Shown: piece after piece, positions 35,220 through 48,282 of the stretch
Position numbering within the stretch: position 1 is the stretch's first letter
Layout: every line of letters begins with the position of its first letter
Assembly: GCF_000971255.1 (NCBI RefSeq)
Contig: NZ_BBMC01000003.1
Location: 434,001 to 498,000 of the forward strand
Source of the DNA: Demequina rhizosphaerae
Lineage (GTDB): Bacteria > Actinomycetota > Actinomycetes > Actinomycetales > Demequinaceae
Length of the DNA stretch: 64,000 bases
Direction: 5' to 3'
Notes under the pieces: model-generated
The model's input: only the letters and a program-made list of their open reading frames with translations
Database searches by the model: none
Told to the model about the DNA's origin: nothing
Made by a program: the position numbers and the translations under genes

Positions 35220-37283
35220 GTGACCATCAACTGGACCGACGTCGACCGCCGGGCGGTCGACACCCTCCGCGTCCTCGCGGCCGACGCCGTCGAGAAGGTC
35301 GGCAACGGCCACCCCGGCACGGCCATCTCGCTGGCCCCCGCCGCCTACCTGCTCTTCCAGAACGTGATGAAGCACGACCCGGCGGACTCGCACTGGCTCG
35401 GGCGCGACCGCTTCGTGCTGTCCGCGGGCCACTCGTCGCTCACGCTCTACCTCCAGCTCTTCGCCTCGGGCTACCAGCTCTCGCTCGACGACCTCAAGTC
35501 GCTGCGCACCGAGGGCTCGCTCACCCCGGGCCACCCCGAGTACGGACACACCGACGGCGTCGAGATCACCACGGGCCCGCTGGGCACCGGCATCGCGTCC
35601 TCGGTCGGCATGGCGATGGCCTCGCGCCGCGAGCGCGGCCTCCTCGACCCCGACGCCGCCCCCGGCACCTCGCCGTTCGACCACCATATCTACGTGATCG
35701 CGGGCGACGGCTGCCTCCAGGAGGGCGTGGCGCACGAGGCCTCGGCGCTCGCTGGCACGCAGGAGCTCGGCAACCTCATCGTCATCTGGGACGACAACAA
35801 GATCTCGATCGAGCACGAGACCGACATCTCCTTCACCGAGGACGTGCTCGGCCGCTACGAGGCGTACGGCTGGCACACCCAGAAGGTCTCGTGGGTCACC
35901 GAGGACGGCTACCAGGAGGACCCGCAGGCCCTCTACGACGCCATCGAGGCGGCGAAGGCCGAGACCGGCAAGCCCTCGATCATCGCGCTCAGCACCATCA
36001 TCGGCTGGCCGTCCCCCACCAAGCAGAACTCGGGCGGCGTGCACGGCTCGGCGCTCGGCGCCGCCGAGGTCGCGGGCCTCAAGGAGGTGCTCGGCTTCGA
36101 CCCCGAGCAGTCCTTCGCGGTCGAGCCCGAGGTCCTCGCCCACATGCACCAGGTCAAGGACCGCGGCCAGGCCGCGCACTCGGAGTGGAACGCCGCGTTC
36201 TCCCGCTGGGAGGCGGAAAACCCCGAGCGCGCCGCGCTGCTCGAGCGCCTCGTCAAGCGCGAGCTGCCCGAGGGCTGGGACGATGCGCTCCCCACCTTCG
36301 AGGCCGGCACCAAGGTGGCGACCCGCGCCGCTTCGGGCAAGGTCCTCACGGCCCTCGCGCCGGTGCTGCCCGAGCTGTGGGGCGGCTCGGCCGACCTCGC
36401 GGGCTCGAACAACACCACGATGGCCGGCGAGCCGTCGTTCCTCCCGCCGCACCACTCGACCCACTCCTGGCCCAACGGCCAGTGGTACGGCCGCACGCTG
36501 CACTTCGGCATCCGTGAGTTCGGCATGGGCGCGATCCTCAACGGCATCACGCTGCACGGCCTCACCCGCGTGTACGGCGGCACCTTCCTGGTGTTCTCCG
36601 ACTACATGCGCGCCTCGGTCCGCCTCGCGGCGCTCATGCAGATCCCGACCACCTTCGTGTGGACCCACGACTCGGTAGGCCTCGGCGAGGACGGCCCGAC
36701 GCACCAGCCGATCGAGCACATCGCGACGCTCCGCGCGATCCCCGGCCTCGACGTGATCCGCCCCGCGGACGCGAACGAGACCGCGGCCGCCTGGAAGGCG
36801 ATCCTGGAGACCACCGACCGTCCGTCGGCGATCATCCTGTCGCGCCAGAACCTGCCGGTCCTCGAGGGCACCTCGACGGAGGGAGTGCTCAAGGGCGCCT
36901 ACGTCGTCGCGGGCGCCGACGAGGACGCCGACGTGCTCCTCATCGCCACGGGCTCCGAGGTGTCGGTGGCCGTCGAGGCGCGCGAGCTCCTGGCCGCCGA
37001 GGGCGTCAAGGCCCGCGTCATCTCGATGCCGTCGCGCGAGCGCTTCTCGCGTCAGGACGCCGAGTACCGCGAGTCGGTCCTCCCGGCGGGCATCAAGGCG
37101 CGCGTGTCGGTCGAGGCCGGCTCGGCGCTCGGCTGGCGCGACCTGGTCGGCGACGCCGGCCGCACGGTCGCGGTCGACCACTTCGGCGAGTCCGCCGACG
37201 GCGCGCTGCTGCTGAAGAAGTACGGCTTCAACGCGGAGAACGTGGCCGCCCAGGCACGCGAGAGCATCGCCGCCGCGGGCTGA
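35220..37283 (+). CDS. tkt: Transketolase
   Basis: 687 residues. TPP-binding region starts [14 protein letters not shown], with DDNKISIE; other motifs are [13 protein letters not shown] near residue 24, [19 protein letters not shown] near residue 100, the pyrimidine domain [15 protein letters not shown] and [19 protein letters not shown], and a C-terminal domain. Transfers two-carbon units between sugar phosphates in the non-oxidative pentose-phosphate pathway. In many actinobacteria tal follows at once; here a 393-bp repeat-rich gap separates tkt from zwf. Contains a decamer copy in GWDDALP. Confidence 0.97.
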   Translation: MTINWTDVDRRAVDTLRVLAADAVEKVGNGHPGTAISLAPAAYLLFQNVMKHDPADSHWLGRDRFVLSAGHSSLTLYLQLFASGYQLSLDDLKSLRTEGSLTPGHPEYGHTDGVEITTGPLGTGIASSVGMAMASRRERGLLDPDAAPGTSPFDHHIYVIAGDGCLQEGVAHEASALAGTQELGNLIVIWDDNKISIEHETDISFTEDVLGRYEAYGWHTQKVSWVTEDGYQEDPQALYDAIEAAKAETGKPSIIALSTIIGWPSPTKQNSGGVHGSALGAAEVAGLKEVLGFDPEQSFAVEPEVLAHMHQVKDRGQAAHSEWNAAFSRWEAENPERAALLERLVKRELPEGWDDALPTFEAGTKVATRAASGKVLTALAPVLPELWGGSADLAGSNNTTMAGEPSFLPPHHSTHSWPNGQWYGRTLHFGIREFGMGAILNGITLHGLTRVYGGTFLVFSDYMRASVRLAALMQIPTTFVWTHDSVGLGEDGPTHQPIEHIATLRAIPGLDVIRPADANETAAAWKAILETTDRPSAIILSRQNLPVLEGTSTEGVLKGAYVVAGADEDADVLLIATGSEVSVAVEARELLAAEGVKARVISMPSRERFSRQDAEYRESVLPAGIKARVSVEAGSALGWRDLVGDAGRTVAVDHFGESADGALLLKKYGFNAENVAAQARESIAAAG

Positions 37284-37299
37284 TCCGCACGATCCACGA

Positions 37300-37330
37300 C
37301 GAGGGGCCCCGCCGACGGCGGGGCCCCTCG
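37300..37330 (+). terminator. tkt terminator
   Basis: Perfect 14-bp stem CGAGGGGCCCCGCC / GGCGGGGCCCCTCG with a 3-nt loop, 17 nt after the tkt stop. No U-run. Confidence 0.8.
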
Positions 37331-37380
37331 CTGCGTCTCCCCCGCCCCCGGCCGACCCGTCGCCCACTACCGCCGCTCGT

Positions 37381-37418
37381 CGCCCCGCCCTCATGCGGCC
37401 GCCCCGCCCTTATGCGGC
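37381..37418 (+). repeat. Tandem 19-bp repeat, two copies
   Basis: CGCCCCGCCCTCATGCGGC followed at once by the same with one change (TTATG). It leads directly into the large hairpin. Confidence 0.8.
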
Positions 37419-37480
37419 AACTTCGAGAATTCTGGGAGGGAAGCGCACGTTCTTCTCCCGGGATCCTCCAAGTTGCCGCA
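37413..37480. repeat. Long imperfect inverted repeat upstream of zwf
   Basis: TGCGGCAACTT pairs with AAGTTGCCGCA (11 bp perfect), with a further largely paired interior (CTGGGAG with CTCCCG and others), giving a hairpin of about 68 nt containing EcoRI- and BamHI-like AT-rich spots. It lies between the tkt terminator and the zwf promoter. Purpose unknown. Confidence 0.65.
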
Positions 37481-37562
37481 CCGCCGCACCGCCGCACCGC
37501 CGCACGGCCGCACCGCCGCACGGCCGCACCGCCGCACGGCCGCACCGCCGCACCGTCGCAGC
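37475..37562 (+). repeat. 8-bp microsatellite, about 11 units
   Basis: Units of GCCGCACC or GCCGCACG run from the right arm of the hairpin to about 60 bp before the zwf -10 box. Variants alternate (CC, CC, CC, CG, CC, CG, CC, CG, CC, CC). No spacers, so not CRISPR. Confidence 0.85.
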
Positions 37563-37621
37563 GGTGACCGCCGACCGCCGCCCGTCTCACCTGGTGGCGC
37601 CGCCGCATCGTGCCCGCGCAA

Positions 37622-37627
37622 TAGGAT
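37622..37627 (+). promoter_or_regulatory. Candidate -10 box of zwf
   Basis: TAGGAT 49 nt before GTG 37677. An in-frame ATG at 37626 overlaps this hexamer and so is unlikely to be the start. Confidence 0.5.
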
Positions 37628-37676
37628 GACGGGAGCGTCCCTGTCCGACTTGACGTCCCCCCTGGAAGGTCGAAGA

Positions 37677-39190
<1,514 letters not shown>

Positions 39191-39194
<4 letters not shown>

Positions 39195-40111
39195 TCATCG
39201 AGATCCCCGACACCACCACCGGCGAGATCAACAAGCGGCTCGTCGACTCGCGCAAGGAGGGCGGCGTCATCACGCTCGCCCGCGTGATGACCCTCGTCAT
39301 CGACGCGACGGACGCGGACGCCGAGCAGGCCATCGCGACCGCCAACGTGGCGTCCCGCGAGCACCCGTGCCGCATCATCGTCATCGCGCCCGGCGCCTCC
39401 GACGAGGCCCGCCTGGACGCGGAGATCCGCGTGGGCGGCGACGCCGGCGCGTCCGAGGTCATCGTCCTGCGCCCGTCCGGCGCGCAGATCGGGCACGACG
39501 ACACGCTCGTCACCCCGCTGCTGCTGCCCGACGCCCCCATCGTCGTGTGGTGGCCCGCCGCGGTCCCGGACGACATGGCGGAGTGCTCGCTCGGCCGGAT
39601 GGCGCAGCGCCGCATCACCGACACCAAGGGCGAGGACGACCCCGTGGGCACGCTGCTGTCGCTCGCGCACTGCTACCGCCCCGGCGACACGGATCTCGCG
39701 TGGACGCGCCTCACCCGCTGGCGCGCGCTGCTCGCGGTCGCGCTCGAGCAGGTGCCGGACCCGCAGGTGACGCGCGCCCGCATCCACGGCGACTTCAACA
39801 GCCCGTCGATCCTGCTGCTGGGCGCGTGGCTCAAGCGCGCGCTGGACTGCGAGGTCGAGGCCGAGTACGACGACTCGGTCGCGGCGCTGCAGAGCATCGT
39901 GCTCGAGACGCCCTCCGGGCAGATCTCGATCAGCCGCCCGGACCGCTACAACGCCCGCATCACCCAGCCCGGCCAGCCGGACCACGTCATCGCGCTGCCG
40001 GCCCGCTCGCTCGAGGAGGCGCTCGCCGAGGAGCTGCGCCGCCTCGACTCCGACGAGGTCTACGGCGAGGCGCTGGCCTCGTTCACGGCCGAGACGGTGG
40101 TGCCGCTGTGA
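39191..40111 (+). CDS. opcA: Glucose-6-phosphate dehydrogenase assembly protein OpcA
   Basis: 306 residues. OpcA features: LVDSRKEGGVITLARVMTLV, EHPCRIIVIAP, LPDAPIVVWWP, DTKGEDDPVG and DLAWTRLTRWRALLAVALEQ. Found in cyanobacteria and actinobacteria, where it promotes G6PDH assembly or redox activation. Overlaps zwf and pgl by four bases each, fitting a stoichiometric partner of Zwf. Confidence 0.95.
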
Positions 40112-40842
40112 CCGCCGTGTCCGACCACGCCACCCGGGTCGTCGTCCACCCGTCCGCCGAGGCCGTGGCCGACGCGACCGCCGCGCGCCTGCTCGTCACC
40201 CTCATCGACACGCTGTCGGTCCAGGACCGCGCGGACATCGTCCTCACGGGCGGCACGGTGGGCATCGCGACGCTCGCCTCCGCGGCGCGCTCCCCGCTCG
40301 CGTCCGCCGTCGATTGGACGAGCGTGCACGTGTGGTGGGGCGACGAGCGCTTCGTGCCCGCCGGCGACCCCGACCGCAACGAGGGCCAGGCGCAGGAGGC
40401 CCTGCTGGGGTCGCTCCCGCTGCCCGAGGAGAACATCCACCGGATGGGCGCGTCCTCGGACTTCGCCACCGCGGAGGAAGCGGCCTTCTCGTACGCCGAG
40501 GACGTCGCCGTCGAGGGCACGCCCGAGTGGGACGTCCTCATGCTCGGCATGGGTCCCGACGGCCACGTGGCCTCGCTCTTCCCGGGCCACCCCGGCTACG
40601 CGGAGCGCGGCGCGGAGGCGATCGCGGTGCACGACTCCCCCAAGCCTCCGCCCACGCGGGTCTCGCTCACGCTCGAGTCGATCCGCCGCGCACGCCGCGT
40701 GTGGGTGGTCGCCGCCGGCGCCGCGAAGGCGGACGTGGTGGCGCGGTCGCTGCACGGCGACCTCGAGCTTCCGGCGGCCGCGGTGCGCGGCACGGTCGAG
40801 ACGCTGTGGCTGGTCGACGCGGAGGCCGTCGCGAAGGTCTAG
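40108..40842 (+). CDS. pgl: 6-phosphogluconolactonase
   Basis: 244 residues; GTG start overlaps the opcA stop (GTGA). Family motifs are VLTGGTVGIATL near residue 46 (phosphate binding), VHVWWGDERFVP near residue 74, DVLMLGMGPDGHVASLFPGH near residue 145 and a C-terminal segment ending in VRGTVETLWLVD. Hydrolyses 6-phosphogluconolactone, completing the zwf-opcA-pgl sequence. Confidence 0.95.
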   Translation: MTAVSDHATRVVVHPSAEAVADATAARLLVTLIDTLSVQDRADIVLTGGTVGIATLASAARSPLASAVDWTSVHVWWGDERFVPAGDPDRNEGQAQEALLGSLPLPEENIHRMGASSDFATAEEAAFSYAEDVAVEGTPEWDVLMLGMGPDGHVASLFPGHPGYAERGAEAIAVHDSPKPPPTRVSLTLESIRRARRVWVVAAGAAKADVVARSLHGDLELPAAAVRGTVETLWLVDAEAVAKV

Positions 40843-40880
40843 CCGCTCGTCCCGCCTGACACTGGCAACGGAATCCAGTT

Positions 40881-40929
40881 CGACACGCCGACGGCCGGCC
40901 CCGAAACGGGGCCGGCCGTCGGCGTGTCG
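40881..40929. terminator. Strong bidirectional terminator, nested in a second inverted repeat
   Basis: A perfect 22-bp stem (left arm from CGACACGCCGACGGCCGG) with a 5-nt loop GAAAC. It is nested in an outer imperfect repeat, CCTGACAC...AACGGA near 40855 against TCCGTT...GTGTCAGG ending about 40955. It separates pgl from the convergent Rdx-family gene. Confidence 0.85.
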
Positions 40930-40967
40930 CGCTGAGATCCGTTCCTGGTGTCAGGTGCGGAGGTGGA

Positions 40968-41249
40968 TCAGTGGCGCTTGCCCATGAGCAGGTCGCGGCC
41001 CTCGGGCTGCACGCCGTCGCGCTCGGGCAGGCGGCCGCGCACGGTCGTCACGATGTCCTCGATGTCGAACTCGGCGGGCTTGGCGTAGATCTCCTCGCCG
41101 TCGGCGCGGAAGGTGAAGACGCCCTTGCGGCCGGTCTTGAGCGTGACGCCGGCGATCGCGTTGCCGAACTCCTCGAGGAGGCGGGTCTGGGCGGCGGTCG
41201 CGCGCGGCAGGTAGCCGCAGGGCACGCAGTACTCGATCTCGATCTGCAC
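40968..41249 (-). CDS. SelT/SelW/SelH (Rdx)-family protein
   Basis: 93 residues from GTG 41249. Thioredoxin-like Rdx fold: IEIEYCVPCGYLPRATAAQT with the CxxC redox motif (Cys-Val-Pro-Cys, cysteine replacing selenocysteine), GVTLKTGRKGVFTFRADGEE and a helix near the end. Probably a small thiol redox protein; partner unknown. Common in actinobacteria as a single gene. Convergent with pgl. Confidence 0.85.
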   Translation of the reverse strand: MQIEIEYCVPCGYLPRATAAQTRLLEEFGNAIAGVTLKTGRKGVFTFRADGEEIYAKPAEFDIEDIVTTVRGRLPERDGVQPEGRDLLMGKRH

Positions 41250-41336
41250 GGTGGGTCCTTTCGTTCGTGCTGGGGCCAACGGTAGCGGCGCCTCGGAGAT
41301 TCCTGCACCGCCGGCGGTACGTCCGGCGGTAGGGGT

Positions 41337-41346
41337 GGACGATGCG
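41337..41346 (+). repeat. Intergenic decamer copy beyond the rbpA terminator
   Basis: GGACGATGCG in the 178-bp gap between the rbpA stop and the Rdx-family start, 26 bp past the rbpA terminator. One of six intergenic copies. Confidence 0.8.
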
Positions 41347-41371
41347 CGGGCCGGCCGCCGCGCGCGGGGAC

Positions 41372-41418
41372 GACGAAGGGGCCGCCCTCCCCGCTGGGGG
41401 AAGGGCGGCCCCTTCGTC
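41372..41418 (-). terminator. rbpA terminator
   Basis: A 21-bp stem (GACGAAGGGGCCGCCCT then CCCC) with one bulged base and a 3-nt loop, ten bases after the rbpA stop. Confidence 0.85.
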
Positions 41419-41427
41419 ACGACCGTG

Positions 41428-41790
41428 TCAGTCGGCGACCGCGAGATCGCCGCGACGGACGCGGAGCGAGGTGAGCGCCTCGTCGAGGAGGGCGGCGCCC
41501 TCCTCGTCGCTGCGACGCTCCTTCACATACGCGAGGTGCGTCTTGTACGGCTCGTTGCGGATCGGCTCCGGAGGGTTGTCCGGGTCCAGACCGCCGGGAA
41601 GCCCGCAGCGCGGGCAGTCCCACTCGACCGGGATCTCCTGGTCGTCGCCGGTGGCGAAGCTCGGCGAGGTCACGTGACCTCGCGCACAGTAGTAGGAGAC
41701 GACCTGACGCGGCGCGGATTCGCCCCGCTCGTCCTCTCCCATGGGCCCGGCGCCTACGCGCGAGCCTCGGATGGCGTTGCCCCCTGCCAT
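41428..41790 (-). CDS. rbpA: RNA polymerase-binding protein RbpA
   Basis: 120 residues. RbpA features: basic N-terminus GGNAIRGSRVGAGPMGE, the zinc-binding core YYCARGH...WDCPRCGLP, and the sigma-interaction region TSLRVRRGDL. Actinobacteria-specific activator that binds housekeeping sigma factor and stabilises the open complex, relevant to the TANNNT promoters seen here. GGAGG RBS eight bases before ATG. Confidence 0.97.
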   Translation of the reverse strand: MAGGNAIRGSRVGAGPMGEDERGESAPRQVVSYYCARGHVTSPSFATGDDQEIPVEWDCPRCGLPGGLDPDNPPEPIRNEPYKTHLAYVKERRSDEEGAALLDEALTSLRVRRGDLAVAD

Positions 41791-41812
41791 GGGTACGACC
41801 TCCGTCGCCTTG

Positions 41813-42058
41813 CTAGAGGGAGAACCGGGACACGAGCCCGAGCAGCACGACCACGGCCACCCAGACGATCGCGGTGCCCCACGTGATGCGCGTGAGGTTG
41901 CGCTCGCCTACGGCGGACGACTGGACGCCGGACGCGATGCCGCCGCCGAACATGTCCGTGATGCCGCCGCCGCGACCGCGGTGGATGAGCACCAGCGCGA
42001 TGATCAGCAGCGAGGTCACGACCAGCATGACCCACAGGATGGTCTCGAGGATGTCCAC
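41813..42058 (-). CDS. secG: Preprotein translocase subunit SecG
   Basis: 81 residues from GTG 42058 (GGGAG RBS). Two transmembrane helices (residues about 3-21 and 56-75) around a Gly-rich loop HRGRGGGITDMFGGG, the SecG signature. Stabilises SecYE. Usual place between tpiA and rbpA. Confidence 0.93.
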   Translation of the reverse strand: MDILETILWVMLVVTSLLIIALVLIHRGRGGGITDMFGGGIASGVQSSAVGERNLTRITWGTAIVWVAVVVLLGLVSRFSL

Positions 42059-42106
42059 TGTTCTCCCAGATGATGGATTGCGCTCACAAGGATACGCGAC
42101 GCACAG

Positions 42107-42140
42107 CACCGGCCCGGCCCCTCGAGGGGCCGGGCCGGTG
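42107..42140 (-). terminator. tpiA terminator
   Basis: A perfect 16-bp stem CACCGGCCCGGCCCCT with a 2-nt loop, six bases after the tpiA stop and before secG. Confidence 0.85.
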
Positions 42141-42145
42141 GTGAG

Positions 42146-42937
42146 TCACATCGCGACGTTGTGCGACTTGAAGCGCGCGATCTTCGAGAACTCCTCGGGG
42201 TCGAGCGAGGCGCCGCCGACGAGGCCGCCGTCGACGTCCTCCTCCGCCATGAGCTGCGCGATCGACGAGGACTTCACCGAGCCGCCGTAGAGGACGCGGA
42301 CGCCGTCCGCGAGCTCCTGGTCGTGCAGCTCCGCGAGACGCCCGCGGATGGCCGCGCAGACCTCCTGCGCGTCCGCCGGGGTCGCGACCTCGCCGGTGCC
42401 GATGGCCCACACGGGCTCGTAGGCGATGACGACGTCCTTGGCCTGCTCGGCCGGGAGGTCCTTGAGCGCGCCGTCGACCTGCGCGAGCGTGTAGGACACG
42501 TGCTCGCCGGCCTTGCGGATGTCGAGGCCCTCGCCGACGCAGACGATCGGCACGATGCCGTGCTCGAAGGCCGCCTTGGTCTTGGCCGCGACGACCTCGT
42601 CGGTCTCGCCGTGGTACTGGCGGCGCTCCGAGTGGCCGACGGCCACGAACGAGACGCCGAGCTTCGACAGCTGGGTGCCGGAGACCTCGCCGGTGTACGC
42701 GCCGGACGCGTGCTCGGAGATGTCCTGCGCGCCGTACTTGAGCTCGAGCTGGTCGGCGTCCACGAGCGTCTGCACGGAGCGCAGCGACGTGAACGACGGC
42801 AGCACGGCGACCTCGACCTCGGAGAAGTCGTGCTTGGCGTCGCGCAGCAGCCAGGCGAGCTTCTGGACGGTGTGCGTCGCCTCGAGGTGGTCGAGGTTGA
42901 GCTTCCAGTTGCCGGCGATCAGCGGGGTACGTGCCAT
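42146..42937 (-). CDS. tpiA: Triose-phosphate isomerase
   Basis: 263 residues. N-terminal [13 protein letters not shown] (catalytic Lys), [14 protein letters not shown] (His), the catalytic Glu in [15 protein letters not shown] ([11 protein letters not shown]) and the phosphate loop [11 protein letters not shown]. Interconverts DHAP and glyceraldehyde-3-phosphate. Three bases after the pgk stop, with a GGAGG RBS inside the gap and pgk end. Confidence 0.97.
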   Translation of the reverse strand: MARTPLIAGNWKLNLDHLEATHTVQKLAWLLRDAKHDFSEVEVAVLPSFTSLRSVQTLVDADQLELKYGAQDISEHASGAYTGEVSGTQLSKLGVSFVAVGHSERRQYHGETDEVVAAKTKAAFEHGIVPIVCVGEGLDIRKAGEHVSYTLAQVDGALKDLPAEQAKDVVIAYEPVWAIGTGEVATPADAQEVCAAIRGRLAELHDQELADGVRVLYGGSVKSSSIAQLMAEEDVDGGLVGGASLDPEEFSKIARFKSHNVAM

Positions 42938-42940
42938 GGG

Positions 42941-44131
42941 TCAGTCCTCCAGAACGGCGAGGCCCGGCAGGACCTTGCCCTCGAGCAGCTCGAGCGACGC
43001 GCCGCCGCCCGTGGAAATGTGGCCGAAGCCGGCCTCGTCGAAGCCGAGCAGGCGCACGGCGGCGGCGGAGTCGCCACCACCGACGACGGAGAAGCCGTCG
43101 GAGTCGATCATGGCCTGGGCGACCGCCTTGGTGCCGGCAGCGAAGGCCTCCATCTCGAACACGCCCATGGGGCCGTTCCAGACGATGGTCTTGGCGTCGG
43201 CGAGCTTGGACGCGAACAGCGCGGCCGAGTCGGGGCCGATGTCGAGGCCCATGCGGTCCGCGGGGATGGCGTCCGCGGCGACCACGAGCGCGTCGGCGTC
43301 GGCAGCGAACTTGTCGGCCGCGACGATGTCCGTCGGGAGCACGATCTCGACGCCGTTCTCCTCGGCCGTCGCGAGGTAGCCCTTGACGGTGTCGATCTGG
43401 TCCGCCTCGAGGAGCGAGGTGCCGACCTCGTAGCCCTTGGCCGCGAGGAAGGTGAAGACCATGCCGCCGCCGATGAGGAGGCGGTCCGCCTTGGTGAGGA
43501 GGTTCGCGATGACGCCGAGCTTGTCGGAGACCTTCGAGCCGCCGAGGACGACCGCGTAGGGGCGCGCCGGGTCGGTGACGGCCTTGCCCAGCGACACGAC
43601 CTCCTTCTCGACGAGGGTGCCGGCCGCGGCGGGCAGCTTCTTCGCGATGTCGTAGACCGAGGCCTGCTTGCGGTGGACGACGCCGAAGCCGTCGGACACG
43701 AACACGTCGGCGAGCGCGGCGAGCTCCGCGGCGAGCGCCTCGCGCTCCTCGTCGACCTTGGAGGTCTCGCGGGCGTCGAAGCGGACGTTCTCGAGCATCG
43801 CGACCTGGCCCGGCTCGAGCGCGGCGACGACGGCCTTGGCCGAGTCGCCGACGAGGTCGTCGGCGAGGGTCACGGGGCGGCCGAGCAGCTCCGCGAGGCG
43901 GGCCGCGGCGGGCGCGAGCGAGTACTTGGCGTCGGGCTCGCCCTTGGGGCGGCCGAGGTGCGCGGTGACGATGACGGCGGCGCCGGCGTCGAGGAGCTTC
44001 TGGATCGTGGGCACGGAGGCGCGCACGCGGCCGTCGTCCGTGATCGTGGTGCCGTCGAGCGGGACGTTGAGGTCCGAGCGCACGAGCACCTTCTTGCCGG
44101 CGAGGTCGCCCAGCGAGTCGATGGTCTTCAT
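42941..44131 (-). CDS. pgk: Phosphoglycerate kinase
   Basis: 396 residues. [14 protein letters not shown] near residue 15, [37 protein letters not shown] and the nucleotide site [16 protein letters not shown] followed by [11 protein letters not shown]. Makes ATP from 1,3-bisphosphoglycerate. Start ATG 44131 gives the normal length; an upstream in-frame ATG would add 20 unconserved residues. Confidence 0.97.
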   Translation of the reverse strand: MKTIDSLGDLAGKKVLVRSDLNVPLDGTTITDDGRVRASVPTIQKLLDAGAAVIVTAHLGRPKGEPDAKYSLAPAAARLAELLGRPVTLADDLVGDSAKAVVAALEPGQVAMLENVRFDARETSKVDEEREALAAELAALADVFVSDGFGVVHRKQASVYDIAKKLPAAAGTLVEKEVVSLGKAVTDPARPYAVVLGGSKVSDKLGVIANLLTKADRLLIGGGMVFTFLAAKGYEVGTSLLEADQIDTVKGYLATAEENGVEIVLPTDIVAADKFAADADALVVAADAIPADRMGLDIGPDSAALFASKLADAKTIVWNGPMGVFEMEAFAAGTKAVAQAMIDSDGFSVVGGGDSAAAVRLLGFDEAGFGHISTGGGASLELLEGKVLPGLAVLED

Positions 44132-44179
44132 GGAGGTTCCTGTCCTATCGGAGGTGGAAGGGAGAGCAGGGTGACGCGA

Positions 44180-44215
44180 CGACGGCCGCACACGCCAGAG
44201 CGTGCACGGCCGTCG
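44180..44215 (-). terminator. gap terminator or attenuator
   Basis: Stem CGACGGCCG / CGGCCGTCG extended by CACGC / GCGTG across a small internal bulge, loop 4 nt, 21 bases after the gap stop. It may reduce read-through into pgk. Confidence 0.7.
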
Positions 44216-44236
44216 AAGCGATCACATCGAGAGTGC

Positions 44237-46397
<2,161 letters not shown>

Positions 46398-46417
46398 GGC
46401 GACAATCCTGCCATCAG

Positions 46418-47365
46418 TCAGCGCGCGAGCGCGCCGCCGCTGCGCACCCAGCTCACGAGGGACTGGTACTGAGCCCGCAGCAGGGCCGGATCGTGCCGGT
46501 CCAGCGTGCCCAGCTCGCGCATCGGCGCCACCACGTAGCGCGCGCCCCAGGACTCGACCGCGGCCCGCAGCACCGCATCGTCCTCCGACGCGTCGACGAG
46601 AACGGCAGCCGGGACGAAGCCCGGCGCGGCGTCGCGCAGCGCGGCGAGGTCGTCGATCCGGTCGGTGCCGGCCGTCTCCTCGTCCTCGTGCGCGATGTTG
46701 AGGGTGAGGATGGTGCGCGGACCCGCGTCGACGAGCGCGGCGGCCACGCGCGGCACGAGGAAGTGCGTGAGCACCGACGTGTACCAGCTGCCGGGGCCGA
46801 GGATGATCGCGTCCGCCTCGGCGATCGCCTCGAGCGTCGCGGCGGGCACCGCGGGGTCGACGGGGTCGATCGCGAGGCACCGCATGCGGCCCGGCGCGGT
46901 CGCGACCGCGACCTGCCCGACGGCCCTCTCGACGCGGCCGCCGACGGCGAAGTCCGCGCTCACCGTGATGGGCTCGGTCGAGACCGGCAGCACCCGACCC
47001 TCGCACCGCAGCAGCCGCGCGACCCAGTCCAGCCCCTCGACGATGCCGCCCGTGCGGTCCCACAGGCCCGCGATGAGCAGGTTGCCGACGGCGTGGCCGT
47101 CGAGCGGACCGCCGGTCGCGAAGCGCCACTGGAGGACGTCGCGCCACGTGTGGCCCCACTCGGTGTCCTCGCACAGCGCGGACAGCGCCATCCGGAGGTC
47201 GCCCGGCGGCGGCACCGGCATCTCGGCGCGGATCCGGCCCGAGGACCCGCCGTCGTCCGCGACGGTCACGACCGCGGTGATCGTCTCGCACACGCCGCGC
47301 AGCGCCGTGAGCGACGCGTAGAGCCCGTGGCCGCCGCCCAGGGCGACGACGTGCGGCCCGGTCAC
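46418..47365 (-). CDS. Gluconeogenesis factor YvcK/CuvA family
   Basis: 315 residues. [18 protein letters not shown] at residue 6, [36 protein letters not shown] and [18 protein letters not shown] are the YvcK (CofD-like) motifs. These proteins bind UDP-sugars and influence cell shape and wall synthesis. GTG start overlaps rapZ by four bases. One decamer copy (Asp-Asp-Ala). Confidence 0.95.
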   Translation of the reverse strand: MTGPHVVALGGGHGLYASLTALRGVCETITAVVTVADDGGSSGRIRAEMPVPPPGDLRMALSALCEDTEWGHTWRDVLQWRFATGGPLDGHAVGNLLIAGLWDRTGGIVEGLDWVARLLRCEGRVLPVSTEPITVSADFAVGGRVERAVGQVAVATAPGRMRCLAIDPVDPAVPAATLEAIAEADAIILGPGSWYTSVLTHFLVPRVAAALVDAGPRTILTLNIAHEDEETAGTDRIDDLAALRDAAPGFVPAAVLVDASEDDAVLRAAVESWGARYVVAPMRELGTLDRHDPALLRAQYQSLVSWVRSGGALAR

Positions 47366-48282
47366 CGCGGCTCCCGATCGCGATGCGTGACGCGCACGTG
47401 GTACCCGCGGTCGCCGAGCACGCGGCCCAGCTCCTCGGCGATCGCGACGGAACGATGCTTGCCGCCCGTGCAGCCGACGCCGATGGTGACGGAGTGCTTG
47501 TCGTGGGCGCGGTAGCGGTCGAGCACCCCCGCGATGACGTCCGCGTAGCCGTCGACGAAGTCGCGGGCGCCGTCCGAGGCGAGCACGTAGTCGCGCACGG
47601 GCGCGTCGAGGCCGGTGAGGGGCCGCAGCTCGGGCTCCCAGTGCGGGTTCTGGAGGAAGCGGACGTCCGCGACGAAGTCGGCGTCGTGCGGGGAGCCGTT
47701 CTTGAAGCCGAAGGACTGGACGTTGACCTGGAGCGGGCGCTCGGTCTCCCCCGCCACCTCGGTCATGACGTCGCGCAGCTGGTGCACGTTCAGCCGGCTC
47801 GTGTCGACCACCTCGGTGGACCGCTCGCGGACCTCGGTGAGCGCGGCCCGCTCGCGCGCGATCCCCTCGAGGATCGTGCCGTCGCCCTGGAGCGGGTGCG
47901 GGCGGCGGGCCTCCTCGAAGCGGTGCACGAGCGCCGCGTCGGAGGCGTCGAGGAACACGAGGCGGACGATGATGCCGCGCTCCTCGAGGTCGTCGAGCAC
48001 CGCGATGACGTCCTGGAAGAAGTCGCCGCCGCGCACGTCGACGACCGCCGCGAGGCGGTGGTGGCGGCCGCGGCCGACCATCTCCACGAGGCCGGCGAGC
48101 AGCTGCGGCGGCAGGTTGTCGACGACGTACCAGCCCAGGTCCGCCAGCGCGGCGGCGGCCTTGGTGCGGCCGGCGCCCGACATGCCCGTGAGGACCATGA
48201 CCTCGGCGTCGACGCCGGTCATGTCCAGCGCGGGGCGCGGGATGCCGGAGGGGAAGGTGACCGGGGGGACCTCGTCCATCAT
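47362..48282 (-). CDS. rapZ: RNase adapter RapZ/YvcJ family nucleotide-binding protein
   Basis: 306 residues. P-loop-like [20 protein letters not shown], in which the usual GKS/T lysine is Arg (GRT), then [39 protein letters not shown] (first 20) with RFLQNPHW, and [19 protein letters not shown]. In enterobacteria it controls GlmZ decay; in Gram-positives it is a GTP/ATP-binding protein of unclear role. First ATG of a double ATG overlaps the uvrC stop. Confidence 0.93.
   Translation of the reverse strand: MMDEVPPVTFPSGIPRPALDMTGVDAEVMVLTGMSGAGRTKAAAALADLGWYVVDNLPPQLLAGLVEMVGRGRHHRLAAVVDVRGGDFFQDVIAVLDDLEERGIIVRLVFLDASDAALVHRFEEARRPHPLQGDGTILEGIARERAALTEVRERSTEVVDTSRLNVHQLRDVMTEVAGETERPLQVNVQSFGFKNGSPHDADFVADVRFLQNPHWEPELRPLTGLDAPVRDYVLASDGARDFVDGYADVIAGVLDRYRAHDKHSVTIGVGCTGGKHRSVAIAEELGRVLGDRGYHVRVTHRDREPR

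Noticed and set aside
37475..37562. Regular repeats that might be a CRISPR array
   Set aside because: The units are 8 bp with no spacers; the 26-bp arrays at 25594 and 56713 are also direct tandems without spacers, and there are no cas genes.
37626..37676. ATG 37626 as an upstream in-frame start for zwf
   Set aside because: It overlaps the TAGGAT -10 hexamer and adds 17 unconserved residues; GTG 37677 has a good ribosome-binding site.
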